DNA of 64,000 bases from Mycolicibacterium sp. P9-22 (GCF_008329585.1 NZ_NPKP01000008.1:62001-126000); one strand, 5' to 3'. Counted from the stretch's first letter, positions 41,764 through 50,600 are shown. Numbers and translations: made by a program. The notes: generated by a model not told the origin, from the sequence alone.

Positions 41764-43974
41764 ATGCCCGCGACCGTGCACACCTTCTGCCGGTACTGCC
41801 TGGCCTCGTGCGGTGTGGAGGTCACCGTCGAGGACAACCGGGTCAGCAAGATCGCCGCGGACAAACTCAACCCGCACAGCTGGCAGGATTTCTGCGCGAA
41901 GGGCCGCACGGCGGCCGCGGTGGTCGAGCATCCGCGCCGTGTCGTCGCGCCGATGCGCCGGGTCGGTGACGGCTATGTCGAGGCCTCGTGGCAGGAGGCG
42001 TTGCGCGATATCGCCGACCGGATGAACCGTTTGATCGACGCCGACGGACCGGACGCCATCGGCGCCTACTACGGCAACCCGGCCGGCTACTCGTCGTCGA
42101 ACCTGGTGTTCATGAACGGCTGGCTGGACGCGGTCGGCACCCGCAACCGTTACGCCGTCGGGTCGGTGGACCAGAACGCCGTGCATGTGGTCGCCCAGGC
42201 GATGTACGGATCCGCCCTGATGGTGCCGGTTTCCGATATCGACAACTGCGACTTCTTCCTGCTGGTCGGCGCGAACCCGGCTGTCAGCGCCTGGAATTGG
42301 CTGGAATCCGCGCCCGGCGGCTGGCGGCGTGCCGTGGACCGTCAGCGCCACGGCGCCCGGATCGTGGTGGTCGACCCGGTGCGCACCGAGTCCGCCGACA
42401 AGGCCGACACCCATCTTGCCGTGCACCCGGGCCAGGACTGGGCACTGCTGCTGGCCATGGTCAAGGTCATCCTGGACGCTCGCCTCGAACACCCCGGAGA
42501 CTGTGCCGACCTGGCCAACGGGATGGCGGAGATCCGTGCGCTGGCGGCCGCGGCGGACCTCACCGACCTGGCCGGCCGCTGCGCCATCCCCCGCGACCAG
42601 ATCGAGCAGTTGGCAACGGATTTCGCGAGGGCGCCGGGCGCGATGGTGATCACCAGGACCGGGGTGTCGCTGCAGGAAACCGGGACCGTCGCCGAATGGC
42701 TGGGGCAGGTGCTCAACGTCATCACCGGACGGATGGATCGGCCCGGCGGCCGCCGATTCGAACCCGGCTACGTCGACACGCTGCGACTGGCCGGTCTGGC
42801 CGAGACCGCACCGCACCGCAGCAGGGTCGCCGGACGCGAGATGGTGGCCGGCGCGCACGCGCTGGCCGAACTGCCCGCCGAGATCCTCACGCCCGGCACC
42901 GGCCAGATCCGGGCATTGGTGATCAACTCCGGGAATCCGGTGATATCCGGACCCGACGGCGCCCGCCTCGATGCCGCTCTGCAACAGCTGGATCTGTTGG
43001 TGGCCATCGACTTCGTGCAACGCGAGAGCCATCGGCATGCGCATTGGCTGCTGCCCGCGGTGCACTGGCTGGAACGCGAGGACCTGCTGGCCTTCACCAG
43101 CAGCATGCACGACGAGCCGTTCGTCCAGTTGGGCGTCCGGGCCCTCGACCCGCCGCCGCAGGCCCGTGAGGAGTGGCGGATCTTCGTCGACCTGGCGCTG
43201 GCCATGAAGCGGCCGCTGTTCGGTGCCCGCGGGCTCAACGGTTTCATCCGGTCCAGCCGGCGGGTCGCCGGGGCGACCGGCCGTTCGAGCCTGGCGTTCG
43301 GCCCGCACTGGATCAACCGGCTGATGATCGTGACATCACGGAAGGTCAACGGACGCAAGCTGAAATGGCGCGATCTTCGCGACAATCCGCATGGCCTGGT
43401 GCTGGGGCCCCGCGAGTTCGGGCACTTCCGCGCGGCGCTGCGGACCCCGGACAAGAAGGTTCGGGTGGCGCCGGCGGAGTTCGTCGCGCGTACCCGCGAA
43501 CTGCTGGCCGAGACCGCCCCGGATGCCGACCCGGAATTCCCGTTCCTGCTGGGCAATAGGCGCAACCGCCACGCGATGAACTCGTGGCTCAACGAGCTGC
43601 CCGGCCTGCATCCGGGCGGGAAGCGCAACGTCGTGTTCGTCCATCCCGAGGACGCGGCGGCACTGGGCATCGGCGATGGTGACACCGTGCGGGTGTTCTC
43701 GGCGGTGGGCTCGGTGCAGGTCACCGCGGTCGTGTCGGACCGGCCACGCCGCGGGCTTGTCGTGATGGAACACGGTTGGGGTTCACGAGTTTTCGACCCA
43801 CGCTCCGGTGCGCTGCCGCAGGTCTACGGCGTCAACCGTAATCTGCTGGTCGACGGCGCCGCGCTGGATCCGTTGTCGCAGACCTCGGCCCTGGGTGGCA
43901 CGCACGTCGCGATCGAGCGGATCGCCGAGGCCACGGTTTCTGGCGCGAGAACGCCCTCGGCGGGCCTGGTCTAG
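41764..43974 (+). CDS. Molybdopterin-dependent oxidoreductase (FdhF/BisC superfamily)
   Basis: 736 residues. N-terminal [4Fe-4S] ligands Cys9, Cys12, Cys16 and Cys44 (FCRYCLASCG, DFCAKGR), followed by the Mo-bisMGD domains (LLVGANPAVSAWNW, VVVDPVRTESADKADTHLAVHPGQDWALL, INSGNPVISGPDG) and a C-terminal dinucleotide-binding barrel (FLLGNRRNRHAMNSW, HPEDAAALGIGDGDTVRV). The stretch aligning with the Mo-ligand loop (131-150, VGSVDQNAVHVVAQAMYG) has no Cys or selenocysteine, so it is unlikely to be an ordinary formate dehydrogenase. No electron-transfer subunit or FdhD lies nearby. No Tat signal, so cytoplasmic. Confidence 0.88.
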   Translation: MPATVHTFCRYCLASCGVEVTVEDNRVSKIAADKLNPHSWQDFCAKGRTAAAVVEHPRRVVAPMRRVGDGYVEASWQEALRDIADRMNRLIDADGPDAIGAYYGNPAGYSSSNLVFMNGWLDAVGTRNRYAVGSVDQNAVHVVAQAMYGSALMVPVSDIDNCDFFLLVGANPAVSAWNWLESAPGGWRRAVDRQRHGARIVVVDPVRTESADKADTHLAVHPGQDWALLLAMVKVILDARLEHPGDCADLANGMAEIRALAAAADLTDLAGRCAIPRDQIEQLATDFARAPGAMVITRTGVSLQETGTVAEWLGQVLNVITGRMDRPGGRRFEPGYVDTLRLAGLAETAPHRSRVAGREMVAGAHALAELPAEILTPGTGQIRALVINSGNPVISGPDGARLDAALQQLDLLVAIDFVQRESHRHAHWLLPAVHWLEREDLLAFTSSMHDEPFVQLGVRALDPPPQAREEWRIFVDLALAMKRPLFGARGLNGFIRSSRRVAGATGRSSLAFGPHWINRLMIVTSRKVNGRKLKWRDLRDNPHGLVLGPREFGHFRAALRTPDKKVRVAPAEFVARTRELLAETAPDADPEFPFLLGNRRNRHAMNSWLNELPGLHPGGKRNVVFVHPEDAAALGIGDGDTVRVFSAVGSVQVTAVVSDRPRRGLVVMEHGWGSRVFDPRSGALPQVYGVNRNLLVDGAALDPLSQTSALGGTHVAIERIAEATVSGARTPSAGLV

Positions 43975-44498
43975 AGCCCGGGGCCCTCCGCGCGCACATC
44001 GTCGACCGCAGTCATGGCCTCGCGCAGTCTCGCCAGCCACTCCTCGGTGTGTTCACCGACCAGTTTCACCGACCACGCCAGGGCATCCGAGCGCGACCGG
44101 GCGACACCGGCGTCGACCAGCGTGTCGAGTACCTGACGCTCCGGTTGTTTGAGCCTGGTCATCACCGGGACGGCGATATGGGTGAACAGCGTGCGCTCAC
44201 CGCCGGTCTGCACGCCCCACGAGACCTTGCGGCCGAATCGGTCCTGGGCCTCGTCGGCGATGCGCATGCGCTCGCCGCGGGTTTCCTCACGGAACTTGGC
44301 GACCCGTCCGGATGCCCGGGCCGCGCTCTCGTCGCTGTCGGGTTCGGGTAGCTGCCCGATCACCGTGATTTCTTCGCGATCGACCACGACGGTCGGATCA
44401 CCGGCGAACCAGCCGTCGGGCAGGCGCCCGGCGAACCAGTCCGCGGCATCGGTGACGGCGTCGGTGGATCCGCGCCGCCCGTGCTGATGATGTCTCAT
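43971..44498 (-). CDS. Conserved hypothetical protein with possible DNA-binding C-terminus
   Basis: 175 residues, no family recognised with certainty. The N-terminal half is basic and acidic mixed (DWFAGRLPDGWF, VVDREEITVIGQLP, RVAKFREETRGERMRIADEA). The C-terminal part (about 115-165) reads RQVLDTLVDAGVARSRSDAL then WSVKLVGEHTEEWLARL, reminiscent of a ribbon-helix-helix or short HTH. Two tandem 8-base repeats overlap its start codon, as autoregulators often have. Its stop overlaps the end of the molybdopterin gene by four bases (convergent). Confidence 0.7.
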   Translation of the reverse strand: MRHHQHGRRGSTDAVTDAADWFAGRLPDGWFAGDPTVVVDREEITVIGQLPEPDSDESAARASGRVAKFREETRGERMRIADEAQDRFGRKVSWGVQTGGERTLFTHIAVPVMTRLKQPERQVLDTLVDAGVARSRSDALAWSVKLVGEHTEEWLARLREAMTAVDDVRAEGPGL

Positions 44499-44511
44499 GA
44501 TTACATGATTA
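44496..44511 (-). repeat. Tandem 8-base repeat over a start codon
   Basis: CATGATTA occurs twice in a row (44496-44503, 44504-44511), the first copy containing the reverse of the ATG of the hypothetical gene. It lies where an autoregulatory operator would block initiation. The minus-strand 15-mer GTAATCATGAGACAT (44504-44490) also occurs at 63583-63597 before cyp130. Confidence 0.4.
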
Positions 44512-44571
44512 CACCGTTACAGCACGCTGCGGGCAGTGTTCGCACACAGCGAAAGCCCTGGTCATCGGGGA

Positions 44572-44775
44572 CTACCGCTTTTTGAGCAGGGCCACACCGC
44601 CGCCCAGCACCAGCGCGACCAAGAGCAGTCCCGCCCACCCGGCACCGGCCAGCCACCAGACCACAGCCACCGCGATGATGGCCGGTGAGGCCAGGAACAG
44701 CACCATCCCCGGATGCTCTTTGACCACTGCCAACGCGCTCTTTGCCCGCACCCGGTCGATCTCGTCACCTGCCAT
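44572..44775 (-). CDS. Small two-helix membrane protein
   Basis: 67 residues: a charged cytoplasmic start (MAGDEIDRVRAKSALAVVKEHP), two hydrophobic helices (GMVLFLASPAIIAVAVVWWL and GWAGLLLVALVLGGGVALL) separated by AGA, and a basic end KKR. Codon use and composition look real. Divergent from the AIM24 gene. No function known. Confidence 0.7.
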   Translation of the reverse strand: MAGDEIDRVRAKSALAVVKEHPGMVLFLASPAIIAVAVVWWLAGAGWAGLLLVALVLGGGVALLKKR

Positions 44776-44845
44776 ACATCCAAGAATGCCAGCCTAAGGT
44801 GATTCTGTACGCGTCGAATCGGCTGAGTTTGTTGAGGAGTGCACA

Positions 44846-45739
44846 GTGAGTGGTCAATGGTTGCGGGACCCCGAGGGCCGCTTCGAGTACCGCTGGTATG
44901 ACGGACAGAACTGGACGGATCAGGTGTCCCATCAGGGGCAGGTCCACACCGCGCCGCTCGGCGGGGCACCGGCGCAGGCGCCGCCCGCCCAGCAGTTCGA
45001 CCCCCAGGGCGCGCCGCAGGCTGCCCAACATGAAAGCCAGGGCCAGCCGGCCCAGCCCCAGGGCGACGGCTTCGCGGGTATCAGCGGCGACCTGATCGAC
45101 GGACGGTTCAGCGAGAAGGAATCCAAGGCGATCGCGCTGCAGAACGAGCGCCTGCTGCGCGTCCGACTCGGTGAGCCGTTCATGGCCCGCCAGGGCTCGA
45201 TGGTCGCCTATCAGGGCAATGTGGACTTCGCCTTCGAGGGCGGCGGTGCGGGCAAGTTCCTGAAGAAGGCGCTGACCGGCGAGGGATTGCCGCTGATGCG
45301 CTGCCAGGGCCAGGGCGATGTCTTCCTGGCAGAACAGGCCAACTACGTGCACCTGCTGCAGCTGACCAACTCGGGCCTGTCGATCAGCGGCAAGAACGTG
45401 CTGGCCTTCTCGGCGAGCCTGAACTGGAACATCGAGCGGGTCAAGGGCGGCAGCATCGCCACCGGCGGACTGTTCAACACCACGCTGCGGGGCAGCGGCT
45501 GGGTCGCGTTGACCACCGACGGACCGCCGGTGGTGCTCAATGCCGCCGAGGCACCCACCTTCGCCGACACCAATGCGGTGGTGGCCTGGTCGGCGAACCT
45601 GCAGACTCAGCTCAAGACCAGCTTCAAGGCGGGCGCCCTGATCGGTCGCGGGTCCGGCGAAGCGGTGCAGGTCGCCTTCCACGGCCAGGGTTTCGTGATC
45701 GTGCAGCCCTCGGAGGGCATCACCATCCCGGTGCAGTAG
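44846..45739 (+). CDS. DUF2510 plus AIM24-family protein
   Basis: 297 residues. N-terminal DUF2510-like motif (WLRDPEGRFEYRWYDGQNWTD), a Gln/Pro/Ala-rich linker (about 35-75), then an AIM24-type beta domain (LRVRLGEPFMARQGSMVAYQGNVDF, GQGDVFLAEQANYVHLLQL, GSGWVALTTDGPPVVL, GSGEAVQVAFHGQGFVIVQPSEG). Start GTG 44846 with GAGGAG upstream. Such proteins are common in actinobacteria and may associate with the membrane; biochemical role unknown. Confidence 0.88.
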   Translation: MSGQWLRDPEGRFEYRWYDGQNWTDQVSHQGQVHTAPLGGAPAQAPPAQQFDPQGAPQAAQHESQGQPAQPQGDGFAGISGDLIDGRFSEKESKAIALQNERLLRVRLGEPFMARQGSMVAYQGNVDFAFEGGGAGKFLKKALTGEGLPLMRCQGQGDVFLAEQANYVHLLQLTNSGLSISGKNVLAFSASLNWNIERVKGGSIATGGLFNTTLRGSGWVALTTDGPPVVLNAAEAPTFADTNAVVAWSANLQTQLKTSFKAGALIGRGSGEAVQVAFHGQGFVIVQPSEGITIPVQ

Positions 45740-45742
45740 CGC

Positions 45743-46372
45743 CTAGAGCGAGTCGAGAATGGCCTTCATCTCGTCGATCTCGCGCTGCTGGCTGTCGATG
45801 ATCGCCCGCGCCATGGTCTTGGCCGGCTCGAACTGACCGCCGTCGAGCACTCCCTGGGCCATGGTGATCGCACCTTCGTGGTGACCGATCATCTGGTCCA
45901 GGAACAGCTTCGTGGCCTCGGGACCGGCTGCGGCACGCAGCTTCTCGATGTCCCCGCTTGCGACCATGCCTTCCATCGAGCCGTGGTCCATCGCCGGCAT
46001 CGGCGGGTTACCCCAGCTGGTCAGCCAGCCCTGCATCTGCGCGATCTCGGGAGCCTGTGCCGCCTTGATCTCCTTGGCCAGGTCGACCACGCGCGCGTCG
46101 ACATCGTCCTTGGCGAGCAGGATGTCGGTCATCTCCACCGCCTGACTGTGATGCGGAATCATGTGCTGGGCGAACATGACGTCCTCGCCGTTGTGGGCCG
46201 ACGAGCCCTCGGCGGCCGGCCCGGGACTGGCGCCGCTACCGCTGTGACTGGTCGGATGGTCATGGTCGCCATGACCATCCCCGCTGGTCTCAGCCGGCCG
46301 ATCGGTACAGCCGGCCAGCAGCAGCGCGGCCAGCGCGGCCGTCGCGATCGCCTTTGCCGGTGTGCTCATCAT
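45743..46372 (-). CDS. DUF305 lipoprotein of the copper module
   Basis: 209 residues. Lipobox LAGC (Cys22), a His/Asp/Ser-rich linker (GDGHGDHDHPTSHSGSG) able to bind metal, then a DUF305 four-helix domain with MFAQHMIPHHSQAVEMT and FLDQMIGHHEGAITMAQ, the paired HH motifs of the family. It stands back to back with copZ-copA over a 61-bp gap containing a CsoR-like site. Likely a surface copper-binding protein. GAGGAGG precedes ATG 46372; ATG 46369 is equally possible. Confidence 0.85.
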   Translation of the reverse strand: MMSTPAKAIATAALAALLLAGCTDRPAETSGDGHGDHDHPTSHSGSGASPGPAAEGSSAHNGEDVMFAQHMIPHHSQAVEMTDILLAKDDVDARVVDLAKEIKAAQAPEIAQMQGWLTSWGNPPMPAMDHGSMEGMVASGDIEKLRAAAGPEATKLFLDQMIGHHEGAITMAQGVLDGGQFEPAKTMARAIIDSQQREIDEMKAILDSL

Positions 46373-46405
46373 GTGGTCCTCCTCGCAGAACGAAGCTATT
46401 TACCC

Positions 46406-46422
46406 ATACCCCCTACCGGTAT
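46406..46422. promoter_or_regulatory. CsoR-like copper operator
   Basis: ATACC and GGTAT flank seven bases (CCCTACC) in the divergent gap between the DUF305 and copZ genes. This matches the general form of CsoR/RicR boxes (TACC/CCC...GGTA pseudo-palindromes). Its position close to both starts suggests joint derepression by copper. The regulator gene is not in the window. Confidence 0.55.
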
Positions 46423-46433
46423 ATCATGGCGGG

Positions 46434-46643
46434 ATGAGCATGGTTCTTGAGGTCCACGGTATGAGCTGCGGACACTGCGTGTCGGCGATCACGGCTGCTG
46501 TCACCCCACTGGCCGGTGTCACGTCGGTCGATGTCGATCTGGCCGGTGGCAAGGTCATCGTGGCGGGCACCGCCGATGTCGGCGCCGTCTCCGCCGCGAT
46601 CGAGGACAGCGGATACGACGTGGGTGCCGCGCTGTCAGCCTAG
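46434..46643 (+). CDS. copZ: CopZ-like heavy-metal-associated copper chaperone
   Basis: 69 residues, one HMA domain with GMSCGHC (Cys12, Cys15) and the beta-alpha pattern VTPLAGVTSVDVDLAGGKVIV. It would hand Cu(I) to the P-type ATPase encoded 11 bases downstream. ATG 46434 was chosen because residues upstream are not part of the HMA fold and lie over the operator. Confidence 0.9.
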   Translation: MSMVLEVHGMSCGHCVSAITAAVTPLAGVTSVDVDLAGGKVIVAGTADVGAVSAAIEDSGYDVGAALSA

Positions 46644-46653
46644 GAGACAAGCC

Positions 46654-48936
46654 ATGAGCACTGCGCAGCCGAGCGCGAGTGAGGATCGCAGCGAGGTACG
46701 AGCGAGGACCGGAGCGAACGGGAGGCAAGCCATTCATACGTTCACGCTCGACGTCGGCGGCATGACCTGTGCGTCGTGCGCGGCGCGGATCGAGAAGCGC
46801 CTCAACCGTATCGAGGGCGTGCAGGCCAGCGTGAACTTCGCCACCGAGCAGGCAAGGGTCGATTTTCCCGCCAGCGTCTCACCCGAGGAACTGGTGGCCG
46901 CTGTCGAGGCGACCGGTTACACCGCATCGCTGCCGCCCGAGAACGACGCTTCCACCGATGAACCGGACGACTCGGCGCCCTGGCGCCGGCGGCTGCTGAT
47001 CTCGGCGGCGCTGGCCGTACCGGTGGCGCTGCTGTCGATGGTGCCGGTGCTGCAGTTCGACAACTGGCAGTGGCTGGCGTTCGCGCTGGCCTCCCCGGTG
47101 GTCGTGTGGGGCGCCTGGCCATTCCACAGGGCCGCGTGGACGAACCTGCGCCACGGTGCCGCGACCATGGACACGTTGATCTCGGTGGGTGTGATCGCCG
47201 CCTACGCATGGTCGGTGTGGGCGTTGTTCTTCACCCACGCCGGGATGCCCGGGATGAAGATGCCGTTCGAGTTGATCTCCACCGGCTCCGAGCCGCACCT
47301 CTACCTGGAGGTCGCCGCGGCGGTCACGACCTTCCTGCTTGCCGGCCGCTATTTCGAGGCGCGCGCCAAACGCCGGTCCGGTGCCGCGCTGCGGGCGCTG
47401 CTGCACATGGGCGCCAAGGACGTCACGGTGCTGCGCACCGATGGCGAAATCCGCATCTCCATAAACCAACTCGCCGTCGGTGACGTGTTCGTGGTGCGCC
47501 CCGGCGAGAAGATCGCGACCGACGGCGTGATCACCGCGGGCACGTCGGCGGTCGATGCGTCGATGCTCACCGGGGAGCCGGTACCGGTCGAGGTCACCGC
47601 GGGCGACGACATCGCCGGCGCGACGGTGAACGTGGGCGGACGCCTCGAGGTGCGCGCCACCCATATCGGCGCCGACACCCAGCTCGCGCAGATGGCCCGG
47701 CTGGTGTCCGAGGCGCAGAGCGGCAGGGCCGACGTGCAGCGTCTCGCCGACCGGGTCTCGGCGGTCTTCGTGCCGATCGTCATGGTGCTGTCGCTGCTGA
47801 CGTTGTTGGGCTGGTTGACCTTCGGTGACGGATCGGTCGCCGCCGCGTTCACCGCCGCCGTCGCCGTCCTGATCATCGCGTGCCCCTGTGCGCTGGGCCT
47901 GGCCACGCCGACGGCGCTGCTGGTCGGCACCGGCCGCGGCGCGCAGCTGGGCATCCTGATCAAGGGCCCGCAGGTGCTCGAGTCGACCCGCCGGATCGAC
48001 ACCGTGGTACTCGACAAGACCGGGACCGTCACCACCGGTCGCATGTCGGTGGTGGCCGTGCATGCCGCCGACGGCGAGAACCCCGACGATGTGCTGAGAT
48101 CGGTCGGGGCCCTGGAGAACGGCTCCGAGCATCCGATCGCCCGCGCCATCGCCGGCCACGCCGCTGAACGCGGGCCGCTGTCTGCGGTCACCGACTTCGA
48201 GAATCACGGCGGCCTCGGGGTCACCGGCGTGGTCGAGGGCCGGCCGGCCGCCGCCGGCCGCGCCAGCTGGCTGCGCGACCACTTGTCGCTGACGACGCCC
48301 GGGGAACTGGTACGCGCCGCCGACGCGGCCGCCGAGCAGGGACACACACCGATCTGGTTTGCCACCGACGGGCAGATCCGCGCCGTCGTGGTGGTCGCGG
48401 ACACCATCAAGGACACTGCGGCCGAAGCCGTTTCGGGTTTCCGCGCACTCGGGCTCACCCCGGTGCTGCTGACCGGCGACAACCGCCGCGCCGCGGAATC
48501 GGTGGCCGCCCAGCTGGGTATCGAACGCGTGGTCGCCGAGGTGTTACCCGCGGGCAAGGTCGACGAGATCAAACGCCTGCAGGCCGACGGTCGGGTGGTC
48601 GCCATGGTCGGCGACGGTGTCAACGATGCCGCGGCACTGGCGCAGGCCGATCTGGGGCTGGCCATGGGAACCGGTACCGACGTGGCCATCGAGGCCTCGG
48701 ATCTGACGCTGGTGCGCGGCGATCTGCGGGCCGCCGTCGACGCGATCCGGTTGTCCCGGGCCACCCTGGGCACCATCAAGGGCAACCTGTTCTGGGCGTT
48801 CGCCTACAACATCGCCGCGCTGCCGCTGGCGGCCGCGGGGCTGCTCAATCCGCTGATCGCCGGCGCTGCGATGGCCTTCAGCTCGGTGTTCGTGGTGACC
48901 AACAGCCTGCGGCTGCGCCGGTTTTCGGGAAGCTGA
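46654..48936 (+). CDS. copA: Copper-exporting P1B-type ATPase CopA
   Basis: 760 residues. One N-terminal HMA domain with GGMTCASCAAR (Cys39, Cys42), eight membrane helices, actuator TGEP, the copper site CPC (IIACPCALGLATP), phosphorylation DKTGT, the HP motif in SEHPIARAIA, and GDGVNDAAAL. Exports Cu(I). TAGGAG precedes ATG 46654. Residues about 9-25, before the HMA domain, are low-complexity and charged and come from a GAGCG-rich repeat, an oddity. Co-transcribed with copZ. Confidence 0.93.
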   Translation: MSTAQPSASEDRSEVRARTGANGRQAIHTFTLDVGGMTCASCAARIEKRLNRIEGVQASVNFATEQARVDFPASVSPEELVAAVEATGYTASLPPENDASTDEPDDSAPWRRRLLISAALAVPVALLSMVPVLQFDNWQWLAFALASPVVVWGAWPFHRAAWTNLRHGAATMDTLISVGVIAAYAWSVWALFFTHAGMPGMKMPFELISTGSEPHLYLEVAAAVTTFLLAGRYFEARAKRRSGAALRALLHMGAKDVTVLRTDGEIRISINQLAVGDVFVVRPGEKIATDGVITAGTSAVDASMLTGEPVPVEVTAGDDIAGATVNVGGRLEVRATHIGADTQLAQMARLVSEAQSGRADVQRLADRVSAVFVPIVMVLSLLTLLGWLTFGDGSVAAAFTAAVAVLIIACPCALGLATPTALLVGTGRGAQLGILIKGPQVLESTRRIDTVVLDKTGTVTTGRMSVVAVHAADGENPDDVLRSVGALENGSEHPIARAIAGHAAERGPLSAVTDFENHGGLGVTGVVEGRPAAAGRASWLRDHLSLTTPGELVRAADAAAEQGHTPIWFATDGQIRAVVVVADTIKDTAAEAVSGFRALGLTPVLLTGDNRRAAESVAAQLGIERVVAEVLPAGKVDEIKRLQADGRVVAMVGDGVNDAAALAQADLGLAMGTGTDVAIEASDLTLVRGDLRAAVDAIRLSRATLGTIKGNLFWAFAYNIAALPLAAAGLLNPLIAGAAMAFSSVFVVTNSLRLRRFSGS
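46671..46731 (+). repeat. GAGCG-rich repeat within the copA 5' coding region
   Basis: About 60 bases made of GAGCGCGAG, GATCGCAGCGAG, GAGCGAGGACCGGAGCGAACGGGAG-like units. It keeps the frame open and encodes SEDRSEVRARTGANGRQ. It is related to the shorter copy at 41651-41680. Confidence 0.45.
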
Positions 48937-48950
48937 GTGTATTCGGCCAG

Positions 48951-50069
48951 CTAGCCGGGCAGATATCGAGCCCGGAACACCTTCACATCGTCCTTGATGC
49001 CCTTGAGCCGTTTTGCGCCGGCGAAGGACCATTCGATCCCGGACTCGTCGCCGATCGCGGTCCGGACCGCCTCGGTCACCAGGACGGCACCGGGACGGGC
49101 CGCGCCGGTGACCCGGCTGGCCAGGTTGACCGGGCTGCCGAACCAGTCGCCGCTGCGGTTGACCGCCATCCCGGACGCCAGACCGACGCGTAACCGCGGG
49201 AACTCGTCGTCGGCGCTCGCGGCTTCCAGCAGCGCGAGCATCGCCGTGAGCAGGGCCAGCGGCTCCGGGCTCACCAGCATCACGGCGTCACCGATCGACT
49301 TGATGAACCGCACGGGCGGCGCCACCACCTCATGCGTGGCCTCGACCAGCCGGTTCGCCAAACCCTCCAATTCCTCGGGCGGCACCGCCTCCCCGAGCTT
49401 GGTGAAACCGACCAGATCGGCGAATGCGACGGTCACCTCCCGCGCCCCAGGAAGGGGGCGGCCCTCGGCCCGCTCCCCCGCGGTCACCGCGTCCGTCTCC
49501 ATGGTGCGCCGCAGCTCGAGGCGCAGCATGTCCTCGATCAGCGGACCGAGAAGCGGATTGACCTGGCGCAGTAGCGCTTCGGAGGCGACCGCGACGTCGA
49601 GCTCACTGACACCGGGCGCCATCACCGCCGACATCGAGGTGAACCGCATGGCCTCGGCCGTCCTCGACAAACCGTCGGCCAGCGCCCGCACCACCAGGAC
49701 AATATTGTCCTCGTCGATGCCCATGTCGACGAAATGCCGTGCATACTTGGCGATCTCACCATCGACCCGCAGATGCGCGGCCTCGTCGGGGTCATCGACC
49801 CGCGGCAGGCCGAGTGCCCGCTGGATACGCTGCAGCAACTCCAGACCGATTCCGGTGCTGTCGCTGATCTCGCGCGCGGAAACGTAGTCGCCGTCGTCGC
49901 CGAGGATGCGCCGCGACGCCAGCAGCACCGGCGTGTCGGAATCCCGGATCTGCTCGATCGTCACGCCCTGATCCAGCAACCACGGGATCAACTCGGCCCG
50001 GTCGGCACGGGCCCTGCCGTCCAGGCCGTCGAGCAGACCCGACGCCTCGATATCGAAGTCGCTACCCAC
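48951..50069 (-). CDS. Class III adenylate cyclase with N-terminal regulatory domain (Rv1264 type)
   Basis: 372 residues. N-terminal all-helical autoinhibitory domain (about 1-205), then a class IIIb/c catalytic domain: VTVAFADLVGFTKLGE with metal Asp218, RFIKSIGDAVM with Lys257 and Asp261, and GSPVNLASRVTGAARPG. Mtb Rv1264 is of matching layout and is activated by low pH through the N-terminal domain. Start GTG 50069. Produces cAMP in the cytoplasm. Divergent from the DNA glycosylase gene over 39 bp. Confidence 0.93.
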   Translation of the reverse strand: MGSDFDIEASGLLDGLDGRARADRAELIPWLLDQGVTIEQIRDSDTPVLLASRRILGDDGDYVSAREISDSTGIGLELLQRIQRALGLPRVDDPDEAAHLRVDGEIAKYARHFVDMGIDEDNIVLVVRALADGLSRTAEAMRFTSMSAVMAPGVSELDVAVASEALLRQVNPLLGPLIEDMLRLELRRTMETDAVTAGERAEGRPLPGAREVTVAFADLVGFTKLGEAVPPEELEGLANRLVEATHEVVAPPVRFIKSIGDAVMLVSPEPLALLTAMLALLEAASADDEFPRLRVGLASGMAVNRSGDWFGSPVNLASRVTGAARPGAVLVTEAVRTAIGDESGIEWSFAGAKRLKGIKDDVKVFRARYLPG

Positions 50070-50108
50070 CGGGCCAACCTATACCGGCGGGCAGGCATCA
50101 TCTGGTCG

Positions 50109-50600
50109 GTGAGCGAATTGCTGCACGGACTGCCGCCTATCGTCGGTCCCGACCCGACGGTGCTGGTGCTGGGCAACATGCCCAGCGCCCTCTCCCTGAC
50201 GCACGGGCAGTACTACGGCAATCCCCGCAACGCGTTCTGGCCGATCTGTGCGGCCATCTACGGCTTCGACCCGAACGCGCCGTATGAGCAGCGGGCGGCC
50301 GCACTGACACGCCACGGTATCGCGGTGTGGGATGTACTGCGGTGCTGCCGTCGTGCCGGCAGCCTGGACTCCGCGGTGGAGCGGGACAGCATGGTGCCCA
50401 ACGACTTCGGCTTGTTTCTGGCGGCGAACCCGACGATCGATCTGCTGTTGTTCAACGGAGCCGCGGCCGAAGCCAACTACCGCAGGCTCGTGCCGGACAC
50501 CCCGGCCGTCCCGAGCATCCGGCTGCCGTCGACGAGCCCGGCCCACACCATGCGGTTCGCCGACAAACTCGCGCAGTGGCGCACCGCGATGGGCCGCTAG
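50109..50600 (+). CDS. Hypoxanthine/deoxyinosine DNA glycosylase (UDG family 6)
   Basis: 163 residues. Motif 1 VLVLGNMPSALSLTHGQYYG then NPRNAFWPIC is the hallmark of family 6 HDG enzymes; AVWDVLRCCRRAGSLDS and a final SIRLPSTSPAHT (motif 2, SPA) also fit. It removes deaminated adenine (hypoxanthine) from DNA. Start GTG 50109. Its end overlaps the convergent L12-like gene by four bases. In Mtb the slot next to Rv1264 holds an amidase, so this gene is an accessory here. Confidence 0.85.
   Translation: MSELLHGLPPIVGPDPTVLVLGNMPSALSLTHGQYYGNPRNAFWPICAAIYGFDPNAPYEQRAAALTRHGIAVWDVLRCCRRAGSLDSAVERDSMVPNDFGLFLAANPTIDLLLFNGAAAEANYRRLVPDTPAVPSIRLPSTSPAHTMRFADKLAQWRTAMGR

Noticed and set aside
46654..46735. 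Possible wrong start for copA, with the real start after the GAGCG repeat
   Set aside because: No ATG or GTG with a ribosome site lies between the repeat and the HMA domain, whereas ATG 46654 has TAGGAG just upstream; the repeat is therefore kept as coding.
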